64,000 nt of DNA from Halichoerus grypus (Eukaryota; Chordata; Mammalia; Carnivora; Phocidae): NCBI RefSeq assembly GCF_964656455.1, contig NC_135713.1:193124187-193188186 (forward strand), given 5' to 3'. This document shows positions 24,610 to 37,129 of this stretch, in pieces. Position numbers and translations under genes: made by a program. Below the pieces are notes generated by a model. The model made no database searches. It had not been told where the DNA came from and worked only from the letters and a program-made list of their open reading frames with translations. The stretch's first letter is position 1; the number at the start of each line of letters is the position of its first letter.

Positions 24610-24990
24610 AGAATAACCCAAGAGTATAGAATACATACATACTAGTCCATTTATAGAGTATATTTTATGGTCTCCAAAGGCACATTATAGTTCAGTCCAG
24701 TAGAGCAATTGTGAGGAATAGTGAGGATCTTTAATAATTTTAGATTCTTCTTAAAAGATAAAATTTTGTGCAGGGTGCTTTCTTTAAGGAGGCAGAGAAG
24801 CATGCAATACCTTTAGAAAAACTTTCACCTAAATGCTGTTTAACTCTTAACACTAGAAGCTTCAGGAGAAGGAAACCATCAGACAAAGGTATAGGTCAGT
24901 GGTGAAAGGTAAGGCTTAAAAACGAAACAGAAAGGTCAGCAGCAGCGAGATCATCAGGGGTCTGTACACTACATTAAAAAGTTTGAACCT

Positions 24991-25187
24991 GGGGCGCCTG
25001 GGTGGCTCAGTCGGTTAAGCGGCTGCCTTCGGCTCAGGTCATGATCCCAGGGTCCTGGGATCGAGCCCCACGTCCGGCTCCCTGCTCAGCAGAGAGCCTG
25101 CTTCTCCCTCTCCCTCTGCCTGCCACTCTGCCTACTTGTGCTCTCTCTCTATCTCTCTGTCAAATAAATAAAATCTTAAAAAAAAAA
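24991..25187 (+). mobile_element. SINEC
   Basis: Near-consensus copy flanked by AAAAAGTTTGAAC on both sides; one of the least diverged in the window. Confidence 0.94.
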
Positions 25188-25822
25188 AAAAAGTTTGAAC
25201 TTTACCCTAATGGCAAACAGGAAAGGAATGGAAGCACAGGGCTGACCAAATTAGGCCACAGGAGGAACTGCCTCGAGGTCTTGCTATTTCTGGGGGTGAC
25301 CCATACTGTCTCCCCCAAAAATGACAATTTGAAGCCAGATGTTAGAAGCTAACCATGCCAGCTTCTTCAAAGACGGCATCTGATTGCATGTAAAACACAG
25401 GCAAGGGGGTGTTAATTCCCCATTGGGTAGCCTTAGCTCCCAAACCCCTAGAGACAGACATCTGGGCCCAATTCTTACAGATTAAAGAAATCCCAAGGTT
25501 CTATCAATTTCCACAAAGGATGAGACACGGAGAACAAGACTGTAATTTTGACCCTAATTTTTCAAACTGGAATTTTACTGATAGCTTAAAAAAAAGAATA
25601 ATCTAACCTTGTAAAGTTTTGATTTTATATAAATCTAAAGTTTCAATGGCAACAAAAATCTATACATAATAAAGATAAATCCATTAGAAGCCTAAGGAAA
25701 TAATCTACTTCTTTAAATCATGTTACTAATTTGCACCAAAATTTTCATTTCCTACGTACAGGTGTTGAGGGTCCCCATGTTGAGCAACCTAAGTCTGTGA
25801 AGCTGACAAGGCTACTGGATGT

Positions 25823-26225
25823 TGTTATGGGTTGCACTGTGTCCCCAAAAAAGATATTTTGGACTCCTAATGCCCAGTATAGCAAAACTGGAGATAGGGT
25901 CTTTACAGAAGAAATCAAGTCAAAATGAGGTCACTGGGGTGGGCCCTAATCCAGTATGATTGTTGTCCTTTTTAAAAAGGAGAAATTTTAAACACAAAGA
26001 CATGCACACAGGGAGAACTCTATATAGACTGAAGTCATGTGGCCATGGGCCAAGGACCTACCAGAAGCTGGAAGAGAGGCCCGAACAGATCCTGCCCCAG
26101 CACCTTCAGAGGGAGCATGTCCCTGCCCTCAGATTCTAGCCTCCAGAACTGAGACACAACCCGTTTCTGTTTTGTAAGCTACTCACTCTGTGGCATTCTG
26201 TTATGGGAGCCCTGGCAAACAGATG
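25823..26225 (+). mobile_element. MLT1-type solo LTR (MaLR, ERVL class)
   Basis: Starts TGTTATGGGTTGCACTGTG and contains the GGTGGGCCCTAATCCA and AGCCTCCAGAACTG phrases, ending near CCCTGGCAAAC. No internal retroviral genes adjoin it, so it is a solo LTR. Confidence 0.88.
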
Positions 26226-26259
26226 TCACGAAGAGAATTAGCAGCCCGTGTTTACTGAG

Positions 26260-26620
26260 CACATACCAAGTGTCAGTCGAAGCATTTTGCAGCAACAAAC
26301 TCATTTAGTTCTCCTGAAGTCCACCCTGGGATCTAGATACTAGGATCATGCCCTTTTTACATATGAGGACACCAAGGCTCTAAGAGGTTAAGGAATTTGC
26401 CCAACATCAGCCAGAGCCCGCACTCTTACCACCAGGCTATAAGGAACTATTATTAATGGTAATTACTGTCATAACTGTAGTAGTTCACTAAGCCAGATAC
26501 CATGTCCCTTACAGCTATAATATACACAACAATCCTGTGAAATAAATGTTAATATTAATACAAAGGAGGACTCTGAATCTCAGAGAGATTAAGAAATTGC
26601 CCAAGATCGCACAACCAAGA
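26260..26620. repeat. Two MIR fragments
   Basis: 26270-26440 and 26500-26620 each carry a degraded MIR core (for example AAGAGGTTAAGGAATTTGCCC and AAGAAATTGCCCAAG). Confidence 0.75.
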
Positions 26621-26899
26621 ACATGATAGTGTATCTAATTGCCAACATGAGGGAGTGAACAATGAAAATCTTTTTACTAAAACTTTGAGAGCAAGTAAAA
26701 ATTTTAAATGCCTGACCTTCCAATTCAATCCTAGAAATACACATCTATAAATTCAAAATTCTTCAAGCTCTCAGGAGACTGTGTGTCCCAGGTGACAGTA
26801 CCCTTCTGCCACTGTTCAAGGGCTCTGTGCTCTCTCAGTGGTAGCCCTGGCTATTTATTTCTGACTTCCAGACACTGGAGGAGAAGAGATGTAAGGACC

Positions 26900-27285
26900 G
26901 AAATACTGTTTTTTAAGGGTTTTTTAAATTTTGTATTAAATTTTTTAATTCTGATACAAATATCAAAAGTATAAAAAAATATAATACAGTGAGAAGTCTC
27001 CTTCCCACCCTGTTCTCTACCCACCCAGTTCCTAGACTTAACAGGTAACCAATGTCACCATTTTGTTTATTCTTCTGAAGTTTTTTTTAATGCATATATA
27101 CCAAGCCAATACAAATTTCCTTTTCTCCTTCCCGCCCCCCCACCCCCCCCACCCCACCCCCGGCAAAAACATCAAGGGTAACATACGACACACACTATTC
27201 TACATCTTGCTTTTATCACTTCACTATGTATCTTGGAGACCTCTCCATATCATATTGAATTACATTTTAATTCTGTCCTTTTGTC
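26900..27285 (-). mobile_element. L1M/L1ME 3' UTR fragment, minus
   Basis: Antisense old-L1 3' UTR phrases (GAAGTCTCCTTCCCACCC, TAACCAATGTCACC) followed by a C-rich run at 27130-27165. Interrupted at 27303 by a SINEC. Confidence 0.6.
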
Positions 27286-27303
27286 AAGAATACTTTTTTA
27301 CTA

Positions 27304-27510
27304 GGGGCGCCTGGGTGGCTCAGTCGTTAAGTGTCTGCCTTTGGCTCAGGTCATGATCCCAGGGTCCTGGGATCGAGCCCCACATCGGGCTCCCTGCTCC
27401 GCGGGAGGCCTGCTTCTCCCTCTCCCTCTCCCACTCCCCCTGCTTGTGTTCCCTCTCTTGCTGTGCCTCTCTCTGTCAAATAAATAAATAAAATCTTTAA
27501 AAAAAAAAAA
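27304..27510 (+). mobile_element. SINEC with perfect 17-bp duplication
   Basis: AAGAATACTTTTTTACT flanks at 27286-27302 and 27511-27527. Near-consensus body. Confidence 0.95.
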
Positions 27511-27858
27511 AAGAATACTTTTTTACTTGCCTTCCATCCCCGTTCAGTCTAGCACTCAGGGCAATCAGCAGTCCAGAAAGCTACCTGAGAAGTGATGGTG
27601 GCACCAGAGCACATGCCAGAGCCCATACATCCCTTCTCTCTGCTACCGCAGCTTCTCCTTGCTCTTTTCTCCGGCTTGCCCATTTCTCCTCCTCCTCCTT
27701 GTTCATCTTCCATCTCACCCATGCCCCAACCCTGACAACTGGACTTAGGAACATCATAGTGCTTAGTCATGGCTAGCAATGAAAAAACTGTAGATCCCTA
27801 ATATATGGAAAGGGGTAAGTAATCTCCATGGGAATTTGTAATTAACAACAGTGCCTTA

Positions 27859-28042
27859 GGGACGCCTGGGTGGCTCAGTCGGTTAAGCGTCTGCCTTCGG
27901 CTCAGGTCATGATCCCAGGGTCCTGGGATCGAGTCCCACATCGGGCTCCTGGCTCAGCAAGGAGCCTGCTTCTCCCTCTGCCCGCCTCTGTCTCTCTCTC
28001 TCTGATAAAAAAAAAAAAAAAAAAAATCTAAAAAAAAAAAAA
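27859..28042 (+). mobile_element. SINEC with perfect 15-bp duplication
   Basis: AACAACAGTGCCTTA at 27844-27858 and 28043-28057. The tail is two A-runs split by TCT, with an unusually short AATAAA portion. Confidence 0.95.
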
Positions 28043-28057
28043 AACAACAGTGCCTTA

Positions 28058-30370
28058 AATTGAGGAGTGTTTGTTTGGAGTTCTTTTGCCTTTGTTACTT
28101 ATCTTTCCTTTGGTACTTTGGTTTGTGAAAAGGGTGCATAATGGCACTATTTTCTATACTCATGGAAACAAGCAATACTCAGGTCTAACATGATAGAACT
28201 AGAGTTCATTCTGAAATAAGAGAGCAGAAACGAAGAGTAAGAGCTATAAAAAATGAATGTTTTGGTTCCAAAGTATACATTTTAATTAATCTACCTTTTT
28301 TTTTTTACTTAAAAATAAGCAGCTGTAATCTGAAAATACATCTCAGAAACATTTTAAGGATATTCAGAATGAAAAAGAGAATAAAGTTCTCTCTCCCTTT
28401 TAATTTTCTATCCTTTAAATTCAATGCTATCCTCTTCCTCCCAAAAGGTGCCCTTTTCCTCCCAAAAGGTCTCCAACACAACAAGTTTCAAGGTTTTTGT
28501 TTTTTTTTTTAAGGTAATAAAAGGAATAGGAAAATGTCAGCAAATAAAAAATTTGTTTAGACTCGGAAGAGGTTTCCCACTGATCAAAGGATTGATGGGG
28601 AACATAAAATTAAGGCAGCCACATAACTAAATTCTTAAGTAGGTAACTCACATAGTACGGAACACTTGACTTCCATTCTGTTTTCCTGCCAAGCCAGAGG
28701 CCTTTCGTACAACTTTGGGGGTTACTGTGGAACTATATTGTAACATCCCAGATTCAGAGATCTAGAGTTAAATCTTAAACATCATATATATGTTAAATAG
28801 CACGCCTCTATGTACCTAATACATTAGTTAAAACTAAGGTGACTAAAAAATAAAATACGATATACTGGTCTCAATTTCCTTAGGTTTCTAGAGAACTAGT
28901 ACCCATTCATATCCCCTTGCCTACTTCCTAAAGATAACAGGGGCCACCAGATCCTGGCACTAAACACTTGGTACCAAAGAGAAATACTCTTGTACAAGGT
29001 CCTTCAATTCTTACGGGTTCAGGACGTCTGGCTAGATTCCCCACACAACCCCTCCAACTCTACAAGGAGAATGGCTGGAAACTGTGTCACTTTGGCTTCC
29101 TTTATACTAATATAAGCACAGCGCTCCTTATCCAACAACAGCAGCTGGAACATAAATGAAGATGAGAATTCAGTCTACATTTACCTAAAGATGTCCCACA
29201 GTCCCATATTTAAGTTACCCAGACTGCATTATTCGCTGATTTATTCACTGTGTTAACTTAGAATTCCACAGGACAGACTACCACACAACAGTCTTAACTA
29301 CACTAGTATATAGCTCCAAAGGAAGGCAACCTGCGCCCTCCCGGTAAAGCTTTACCCTCTGTTTAGTCCTAATGGAAAGTCCTTTGGCCACCTCTCTACG
29401 AGAGATTGGAAGGAAGCAAGAGACTGGAGAACCATCATTATCAATGAGGGCTTTTTCATCTAAAGATCATCTGTCCACACTGCCCAAGAAGTTTATCCTG
29501 TGAGATGAAACTTGGCACAAAATGCTACCTGTTGAAAAAAACAGTGTAAATTCGAGTGCAGAGGACTAGGGGGCAGCAGGAAGACTCTCCAACAGAGTTG
29601 TACACAGAAACCAACAGGTCTTAGAATGTTCTAATCTACTATATGAAGTCTCAAGTAAACAAATGGTTAATGACACATCTTTTATAACATATGAATCAGC
29701 TACAGATTTGCAAGAGTGGGACACACCCTGGTACCTATGACTCTAAGTACCTGCTTGAAAGTGGACCTGGATGTCTGATTGCCAATCCATCCTACTGAGA
29801 CTGGAACAGAACTTTACAACTATGTGGGTTGTCATCATTTAAAGTTAAAAAGTAAACACATCATTATAATGGAAGTTAATTCAAGAACTTCATTAATACT
29901 TTAACACCAATAATCAAGAACAGTAGCAATACAAAGTAAGGAGTAACCAATCAGTCCTAGAAGCAAACACAATAGTACTTTTGGAGGGGAAAGGAGTGTC
30001 AGGTAAGAGGGTTGAAGAACTGCAAATTCAAGGATTCGAATATTCTCAATTCTAAAGAAAAATAAAATAAAATGAGAACTTGAATTTTAAAAATAACACA
30101 TCCTACCTTGAGAGGCATCCAAATAGCATTCATAGTGTCAGAAGAGTTCAGACAATACTCAGAAATGAGCAAGAAGGGAATCTTAGTAATCCCTCAGTCA
30201 CCAAGTATGAGCAGGTAGGAAAATTTTTTGTTTGAAGAAGGTATCTGAAAGAGAGGACTGTCAATTAGACTAAAAACTAATCAAGAATTACCAAATACTT
30301 TAAGCTATCAGGACAGAAATTCAAAGTACTATTTGCATCACCATCCTATAAGTAGAGACCACAGTCCCCT
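28058..30370. other. SINE-free AT-rich stretch, nothing recognised
   Basis: 2.3 kb without SINEC, L1 or clear MIR. No coding exon or splice-bounded frame was recognised. A 15-bp TTCCTCCCAAAAGGT direct repeat occurs at about 28433 and 28454. By the synteny argument it is KANSL1 intron close to the distal promoter. Confidence 0.4.
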
Positions 30371-30377
30371 TAGAAAA

Positions 30378-30577
30378 GGGCACCTGGGTGGCTCAGTTGG
30401 TTAAGCAACTGCCTTCGACTCAGGTCATGATTCTGGAGTCCCAGGATCGAGTCCAGCATCGGGCTCCCTGCTCAGCGGGGGGTCTGCTTCTCCCTCTGAC
30501 CCTTCCCCTCTCATGCTCTCTGTCTCCCATTCTCTCTCTCAGATAAATAAATAAAATCTTTAAAAAAAAAAAAAAAA
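30378..30577 (+). mobile_element. SINEC
   Basis: Plus copy with head GGGCACCTGGGTGGCTCAG and A16 tail. AAAAGGG at both sides. Confidence 0.9.
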
Positions 30578-31295
30578 GGGCAAATGTGTTTATGTATATC
30601 TCCATGTATATGTAGAACTATATTTTACATAAAATGTGGATTAAATGTGTAACACATGTTTTAGATAATATAAAATTGCTTATCAAATAATCAGAAAACC
30701 AAAATCCCTGATTAAAAAATGACTATTCAGGGCACTTCAAAAACATTATTGAAAAGTGATCTAATTGACCATCTAAAAAGACCCTTGCCACATTTAATTT
30801 TATTTGATAAGTTAAAACCTCTCTGACCATTCTGATAGTCCTAAATTTTATTAAATTTAAGTTTCGGAGCCCATTCTACATGAAAAAGAAAATCTATTCT
30901 TGTCTGATATGCTACAAGCAAATAAAAGACCCTTCCTTCCTAGAGATCTTTAAAAGCAGACCAAACAACTTAATTTTGAGTTTGGGAGGGAGGTAAGTTT
31001 GCGTGGAGGAAGGAGGGACGATTAAATGACCTCTTGTAAGATCCTTGTTCAAGTCCTAGGCCTGAATGAAAATTCCAGCTTAACCAGTTACTGCTTCGCT
31101 TAAAATGGAGGCTTGCCCGAGTAGGGACAAAAATAACAGCACACCCCCCCCCCAACCTGCCCCGTAAAATAAATTTGAAAAATCAAAGACTACAATACCC
31201 TCGTTTTTAAGAAAAATTAAAAATAAAAACCTCTGGAGTGGATTTGTTCTTGCTATGCGCTTGTCACTTCTCCTTCGAAGACTTGGCATCACTTT

Positions 31296-31308
31296 CCTTA
31301 CCGCTCAT
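31296..31308 (-). other. Candidate 5' splice site, distal promoter (option B)
   Basis: Minus strand reads ATGAGCG|GTAAGG at the left margin of the CpG island, last exon base 31302. It would end a noncoding first exon of about 0.7 kb beginning near 32.0 kb. Confidence 0.4.
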
Positions 31309-32025
31309 CGGATTTTGGGGGTGATTGGGGGGCGCAAAGGGGGGGAGGAGTTTGACTGTTGACCTAAGTCTCAGGAGGTTTAATAGCCCCTCCATGATCC
31401 CCACCGCAAAAGCCAAGGAGAGAAGAGAAAGGGGAGAGCCCGAGTTCCCACCCCTCCCCCCGCCTTGGACCCTAGTCCCAAACCTACCCCCCCCTTCCCG
31501 CAGTGGGGCGACTCCTTCTGCCCCATCCCCATTGTTAGGACGGGGGCGAGTCGGGGAGTGGGCTCAGGGCAGGGGCGCCTGCGGCCGTTGCCCCGGCTTG
31601 CCTCAGGAGGGGCGGCCCGCGGGATGCAGCTTCCCTTCCTCCCCGCGTCGGTCCGTCCCACCTCGGCTCGGCCTGGCGCCCCGGGCTCTGCTCGGCGCCC
31701 CCGGCCCCGGGCCCGGCCCCGGCCCGCCCCCGGGCAGCCAGGCCCCCCGACCCCTCGGCCCGCAGCCCGCAGCCCAGGCCTGCGGGTGGGCGCGGGGCGG
31801 GGGTCCCGGTGCCCCACACACGCGTCCCCGCTCCCCCAGCCCAGCCGCTTCCAGGGCCCTCGGCGGCGCCCGCTCCCCGGGCCCGTCGGCCCCCCGCCTC
31901 CCGGCCGGGCCGCCCCCTCGGGCTCCCGCGCTCGGGGCCGCCTCCCCTTCCCCATCATCACCCCTACCGACTCGTGCCCCCACCCCCCCGGGCACCAGTG
32001 CCAACGGCGGCTCCCCCGGCCCCGG

Positions 32026-32037
32026 ACCTACCTGCAC
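32026..32037 (-). other. Candidate 5' splice site, distal promoter (option A)
   Basis: Minus strand reads GTGCAG|GTAGGT, last exon base 32032. It lies only 60-100 bp after the paired CCAAT boxes, so a first exon ending here would be very short. The alternative is the donor at 31302. Confidence 0.45.
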
Positions 32038-32089
32038 GGCTCAACCAAGCCTAGAAGTGGGGGCGGGGAATCTTCCGCCCTCCTCTGTC

Positions 32090-32130
32090 TCCCATTGGCC
32101 CTTCCGGGGCACATCGTGAGCGCCATTGGT
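32090..32130 (-). promoter_or_regulatory. Tandem CCAAT boxes (NF-Y type)
   Basis: Two CCAAT motifs on the minus strand, at 32125-32129 and 32094-32098, with flanks GGCCAATGGG and AACCAATGGC typical of NF-Y sites. The spacing of 31 bp (about three helical turns) is the preferred spacing of paired CCAAT boxes. Confidence 0.6.
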
Positions 32131-33269
32131 TGATCGAGGATGTCCGTCAGAGCGCTGAGGCGGGACAGAGGGGGGGAGAGAGGGATGCTGGTGCCTCGGC
32201 GTCTCAGTCTCTGTGTATCTCGCTGTCTCTGTCTCTGTCTCGGCTCTTGGAAACGAGAGACATATGGACAAGAGGACGGGAAGGGGGGCCGAGGCGGGAG
32301 GAATAGAAATAGGAACCCCGGCAGAGCTTCCCACCAGTCTGCCACTCAAATCCCCCTACCTAAGTGCCCTGTAGATCCTCTTCTCCATCACCCCCAACCC
32401 CGGCCCCTCACCCCTGTAGGTTCCTCATCCAGGAAGCGACGTGATGAAAACTCGATGCCGGAAGGCCATAGGGGGAGATTTTTTGTATGTACATAAAATA
32501 TACACATACCAATACTTATATATAAAGTCAAACACATATATGGTCATGAGGGCCTGGAGAGGAAAGGGCACTTATCTTACAGACAGGGAAGGACTTGAGA
32601 TAAAGCCAAAAATAAGAAGGAATCAAAAATCACTCTAAGAGCTAGCAACAGTGGTTTCCTCCTGGGAGGGGAACTGAGTGCCTAGGAGACCAGATGGGAG
32701 GAAGACTTGTGTTCCCCAGCCCATCCTTTTGTATCTTTTGATTTTTGTACCATTCACAAAGATTCCAGTTTTTTTTTTAATTAATTGATTTATACTTTTA
32801 AATAATTCCAAAGCCACAAAACCAGGGGGACAGACAAGAAGATCATCCAGGCAAAGTGGGACAACATGCAGATGTGGGGAGGAATCTTAGTTTTTAATAT
32901 GTTCCTTCCAGATATCAGGGATAAAAGCAAGTGGAGGTGTCCCAGAGGCAGCTGGGGTTATGGAATGAGGGAGAGAGTGGGCAATCAGGACTAGGGGAGA
33001 TTTCCAGTTCTCCACCTGTTTTGGTGGTCTATGACATTCTAAAGGATAAACTCCCCATAGAAGTGTAAAAACACACCCACAGTGACAGCCAATGAAAAGA
33101 AACAGAAAGACGGTGAGTGACATAAGAAAAACAATACATATTGAAGAGGCATGAAAATTAAGAAAATAGACTAATAAAACCATGAGAGCCTCACGGGCCT
33201 TGAGGTTCACTTCAGGAACCCTCTTTAAGCTCACTCAAGAGGAAAGAAAGCCAAGAAAATGTAGTAAGG

Positions 33270-33950
33270 CAGAGTTCTTAACGTTTTCAAACCATAGACC
33301 CTTTTGGCATTCTGGTGAAGCACATGGACCCCTTCTCAGAATATTTTAAATGCATAAGAAACACCTACAAATTTAAAGGAAACCAATTATATTAAAACAC
33401 AATTTTCAAAATATTTTTAGAAGTGTGATATAGGGGGGCCCCTGGGTGGTTCAGCTGGTTAAGTGACTGCCTTCGGCTCAGGTCATGATCCCAGGGTCCT
33501 GGGATCCAGCCCCACATCAGGCTCCCTGCTCCTCGGGGAGCCTGCTTCTCCCTCTCCCTCTGCCTGCCGCTCCCCCTGCTTATGCTCTCTCTCTCTCTCT
33601 CAAATAAATAAATAAAACCTTAAAAAAAAAAAAAAGAAGTGTGATATAGTAATATATATGCTTTATATTAATGTATTAAATAATAAGATCTAATGGCAGG
33701 CCTAATCACCATAATTTTGAGGCAGTAGATGAGCATAAATAATATTTCAAGATACTTGCAATGACTGTCAGGTATCAGGAAACTATCTGATTTCTATTAG
33801 TGACAAGATCACAGTTACTGCTAATACTGCTTGATTTATTTTCTCTGCTCAGAATTGAAGGTAATGCTAATTTTCATTAGACCTTAACACAAATAAAGAC
33901 ATATTACTTTTCTTGATCTAAGTTCATGAATTTCCTAACCTGTGGATCAC
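33270..33950. mobile_element. hAT-like DNA transposon remnant split by a SINEC
   Basis: Phrases like TTTTCAAACCATAGACCC and TTTAAATGCATAAGAAACAC resemble degraded Charlie-type sequence. Interrupted at 33434 by a SINEC. Family assignment is weak. Confidence 0.4.
33434..33633 (+). mobile_element. SINEC with perfect 15-bp duplication
   Basis: AGAAGTGTGATATAG at 33419-33433 and 33634-33648. Lies about 1.2 kb right of the distal CpG island. Confidence 0.95.
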
Positions 33951-33969
33951 AGGTTAAAAAACGATACCC

Positions 33970-34182
33970 TAGGGCACTTGGGTGGCTCAGTCAGTTAAGT
34001 GTCTGCCTTCAGCTCAGGTCATGAACTCAGGATCATGGGATCCAGCCACGCAGGCTCCACATCAGGCCCCACATCAGTGCGGGGTCTGCTTGAGATCCTT
34101 CCCCACCCCCCGACCCCGCTCATGCATGTGTGCTCTCTCTCCCTCTAAAATAAATAAATAATAAAATCTTTAAAAAAAAAAT
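33970..34182 (+). mobile_element. SINEC, rearranged middle
   Basis: Plus copy with a duplicated CACATCAGG-containing segment in its middle and C-rich interruption. No clean target duplication was found. Confidence 0.85.
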
Positions 34183-34279
34183 CTGTATCAGCTAAGAAAA
34201 AATATTTTCTCTGAATTGATTAATTTTGCTTAAATCAGCCTGAGAAAACATCTTTAATCCAGCTCCTTATTTCATATAT

Positions 34280-34400
34280 CTGCAAAATGGGGAAAACAAT
34301 AGTACCTATCTCCTAGGGTTTTAAATTAGTCAATACATGTAATGGATATAAAATAGTACCTGACATAGGCTAAACACTCAATTTTTAACTATTATTATTT
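34280..34400. repeat. MIR fragment
   Basis: CTGCAAAATGGGGAAAACAATAG and ATCTCCTAGGGTTTTAAATTAG pattern follows the MIR 3' half. Confidence 0.7.
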
Positions 34401-34689
34401 TATTTGGCATCTTGTAATCCAGGTCATTCCATGAAAATTGGTGGTATGATTATTTGTATTAATGACAGGTATAATAGCAAATGAAAAGCAAAAAGGGGTT
34501 AACCGAGAACACTTGTTTTTTATTTAATGCTTCAAAATTAGAATACTCCACTTCTGCCAGTTACATTTTCTTTCCTCTATTGGGGAAAAACATCAGTGCC
34601 TCTTTAAAAGGATTGTAAACTCAGAAAAATATTTTGGCTACTCATATTACAAAAGCGCTAATTTCCATGATTCTGTATCTAAAGACTTT

Positions 34690-36070
34690 CTACCAATCAG
34701 TAAAGACCAGCAATCCTCATACAGTGCTAGTGAGAATGTAAACTAGTAGGCCACTTTGGAAGACTGATATAACCTAAGAAAATTTAAGATATGCATACTC
34801 TATTCCAGCAGTCCCACTACTAGATATATATTATAAGGAAATGCCGAATTTTAAGGGTTAGAATTACTGTACAACACTATTCATAGCAGCATTACTCCTC
34901 AATGCCCCAGACTAGAAACATCCCAAATGTCTACCAAGCATAAAACGGTTAAAACGTGGTATATATCTATATAATGAAAATTAACCAACTATGGTTATAT
35001 TCAACAACACGAATAAATTCTTACAAAGGTAATATTGAACACACACAAAAAAGCAAGATACAAAATATGTATATATATAGTCTGATTCCATTTATATAAA
35101 GTTCAAAAGCAGGCAAAACTAAACCGTATTGTTGAGGGATGCATATGCAGGTGGTAGAATTCTAAGGTAAAGGAAGTGAACACAAAGTCATGAGAGCCAG
35201 TAGGGGGCAGACGGAGTTTTGTTTAATTGGGAGTGGGGGTTGTTCTCAGGGGCTGGTAATGTTCTCCTTTTTGATCAGGTAATGGGTACACAAGTGTTTG
35301 CTCTATAGCTATTTGTTCAAATGAACCAAAAAAAAGTTTTATATATTCTTCTGTGTGCGTGTTATATTTCACAATGAAAATATTTTTTAGAACAGCATCT
35401 CTTTAGAAAAATCAACAAAGGATATGACAGAAATTTCACAAAGAGGAAAATAGTAAAGGCTCTTAAACTAAAGATGTTCAACTTCTTCAAAAAACAAGCA
35501 TTTAAAACTCCACTATTTTCATCTTACAGGTCATGAAGATAAATAACATTTGCTAACACTTTCTGTTGGCAGTGGAGGAAGAAATAGCTATTTTCATGTA
35601 TCACTGGAGAAAATATAAGTTGTTCCAATATCTATGGAGGGCAATTAGGCAATAGCCATCAAAATTATAAATGCAAATACCCTTTAATTCAGCAATCCTA
35701 TCTCTAGACACATATTCATTTATTCCCCAAATAGTTATTGAGTACCTACTATGTAACAGGCACTGTTTTACGCTCTAGAACTTAATTTACTGATATATTC
35801 TCTGAAAAGTCTGGAAACATGGGGCTGTTTATTTCATTTTTATCATGGACTGGTTTATGAGGAAGAAGGCTTGAATCTCAGCCAGAGAATATACTTAGGA
35901 TTAGATCAGAGCACCTTAAAGAAAGTATAACAAATTGTTTCCCTACTTTCAAATTTTTAGATAATCTGTATAAACACAGTTATCGGTTTGTTTTTAATTG
36001 TTTATAATAACAAAAGATGAGGAAAATAAAAGTTAAGTGCCTGTCATTATAGGACTGGTTAAATAAATTA
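34690..36070 (+). mobile_element. Old L1M 3'-region fragments
   Basis: Plus-strand phrases from L1 3' ends (TAGTGAGAATGTAAACTAG, CAGCAGTCCCACTACTAG) in two partly repeated blocks, with an L2-like piece (TATTGAGTACCTACTATGTA) at about 35715-35780. Confidence 0.6.
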
Positions 36071-36156
36071 TGATTTGAACCCTGCTCTGTCACCAGGGCA
36101 GGCAGGCTTCATTGGCATGTCACCTGTGCAAGCACACACACTCAGAATGACCCCCC

Positions 36157-36158
<2 letters not shown>

Positions 36159-36200
<42 letters not shown>
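36159..36200. repeat. (CA)n microsatellite
   Basis: About 20 uninterrupted CA units, likely polymorphic. Confidence 0.95.
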
Positions 36201-36202
<2 letters not shown>

Positions 36203-37129
36203 ACTGCTGCCATTTTGAAACTCTTAACAATTTTACTTTTGAACTTGGATTTTGTATGTGAAGTATGATGGGGCATGAAGCAAATGCATGAGCAGAGGAC
36301 ATGGGCACAGTGAGGTGTCATCATTCCTTGCCACCCCATTCACAAATAGCATTGGTGATGCCCCATGAACACAGAATTCTGGAGGGCCCGTGATGCACAG
36401 GAGCTTGGCAAAAATCAAAGTGAGCGCAAGATAAGCCTGTTACATGGATGACTGAATAAGCCCTGAGAGGCCATGCTTTCCATTCAAACTGGAACTTGCT
36501 TCAAACCCAGAAAGAAGACATATTCTAAGAAACACGGAAAACCAAGGACCCCTAATCTATCTATTCTTACTGGTGTTACTTCTCTGTATGAGCGCATCTC
36601 TCATGCTAAAAATGGTGACACAGAAGGAAAAGGCAGACAAGTCAACCCTGAGTTCCTTACCCTTTCAGTCCTTCCTTCCTCATCAGTAAGTGGAAAGCGG
36701 GTATTGGTAGAATGTGTGTATATCAAAAAGAGAAATCAAAATGTTTGAGTTACTTATCCAGAGTCCCCAGTGTCCTGGTAAGAACAAAATACATGTGCAA
36801 GTACAAGCTACAAAATACAAATTACATAATTTTGATGGTTCAACAAAGGAGTTAAATGTCTTTAAAAATGGCATCGCACAATATAAAGACAGATGGTAAA
36901 ATTCATACTAATGATTTAAATTTTTAATTGTTCTTTACTTAGATGATGTCACAAATGAAAAACAGTCAAGACAGAGACCGTGAAAGAAAAGAAAAGGCTT
37001 TATACATTTTAGTATCTTTAATGGTATATCTTTCCTGCGTTTTGAATAAAGGGTCCACATTTTCATTTTGCATTGAGTTCCTCAAATTAGGTAGGTGGTC
37101 CTGTCCATTGCTTACTAATTTTGTGACTT

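Larger units (their letters stand above)
31300..32300. promoter_or_regulatory. CpG island, inferred distal KANSL1 promoter
   Basis: A second CpG-dense block in AT-rich surroundings, densest at 31550-32060. Two ATTGG motifs (CCAAT on the minus strand) 31 bp apart at 32125-32129 and 32094-32098 and a GC box near 32060 lie upstream, in minus-strand terms, of donor-like sites at 32032 and 31302. This order (CCAAT, CCAAT, GC box, start, donor) supports transcription to the left. It sits about 29 kb from the other island, similar to the spacing I recall between alternative human KANSL1 first exons. The gene assignment is inference from synteny. Confidence 0.75.

Noticed and set aside
25823..26225. 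Endogenous retrovirus with genes
   Set aside because: Only a solo MaLR LTR is present; no gag, pol or env sequence adjoins it. The same holds at 46130 and 61543.
31325..32133. Frames of 190-264 codons in the second CpG island
   Set aside because: Same compositional artefact: overlapping frames on both strands, Pro/Gly/Arg-rich, no domain recognised.
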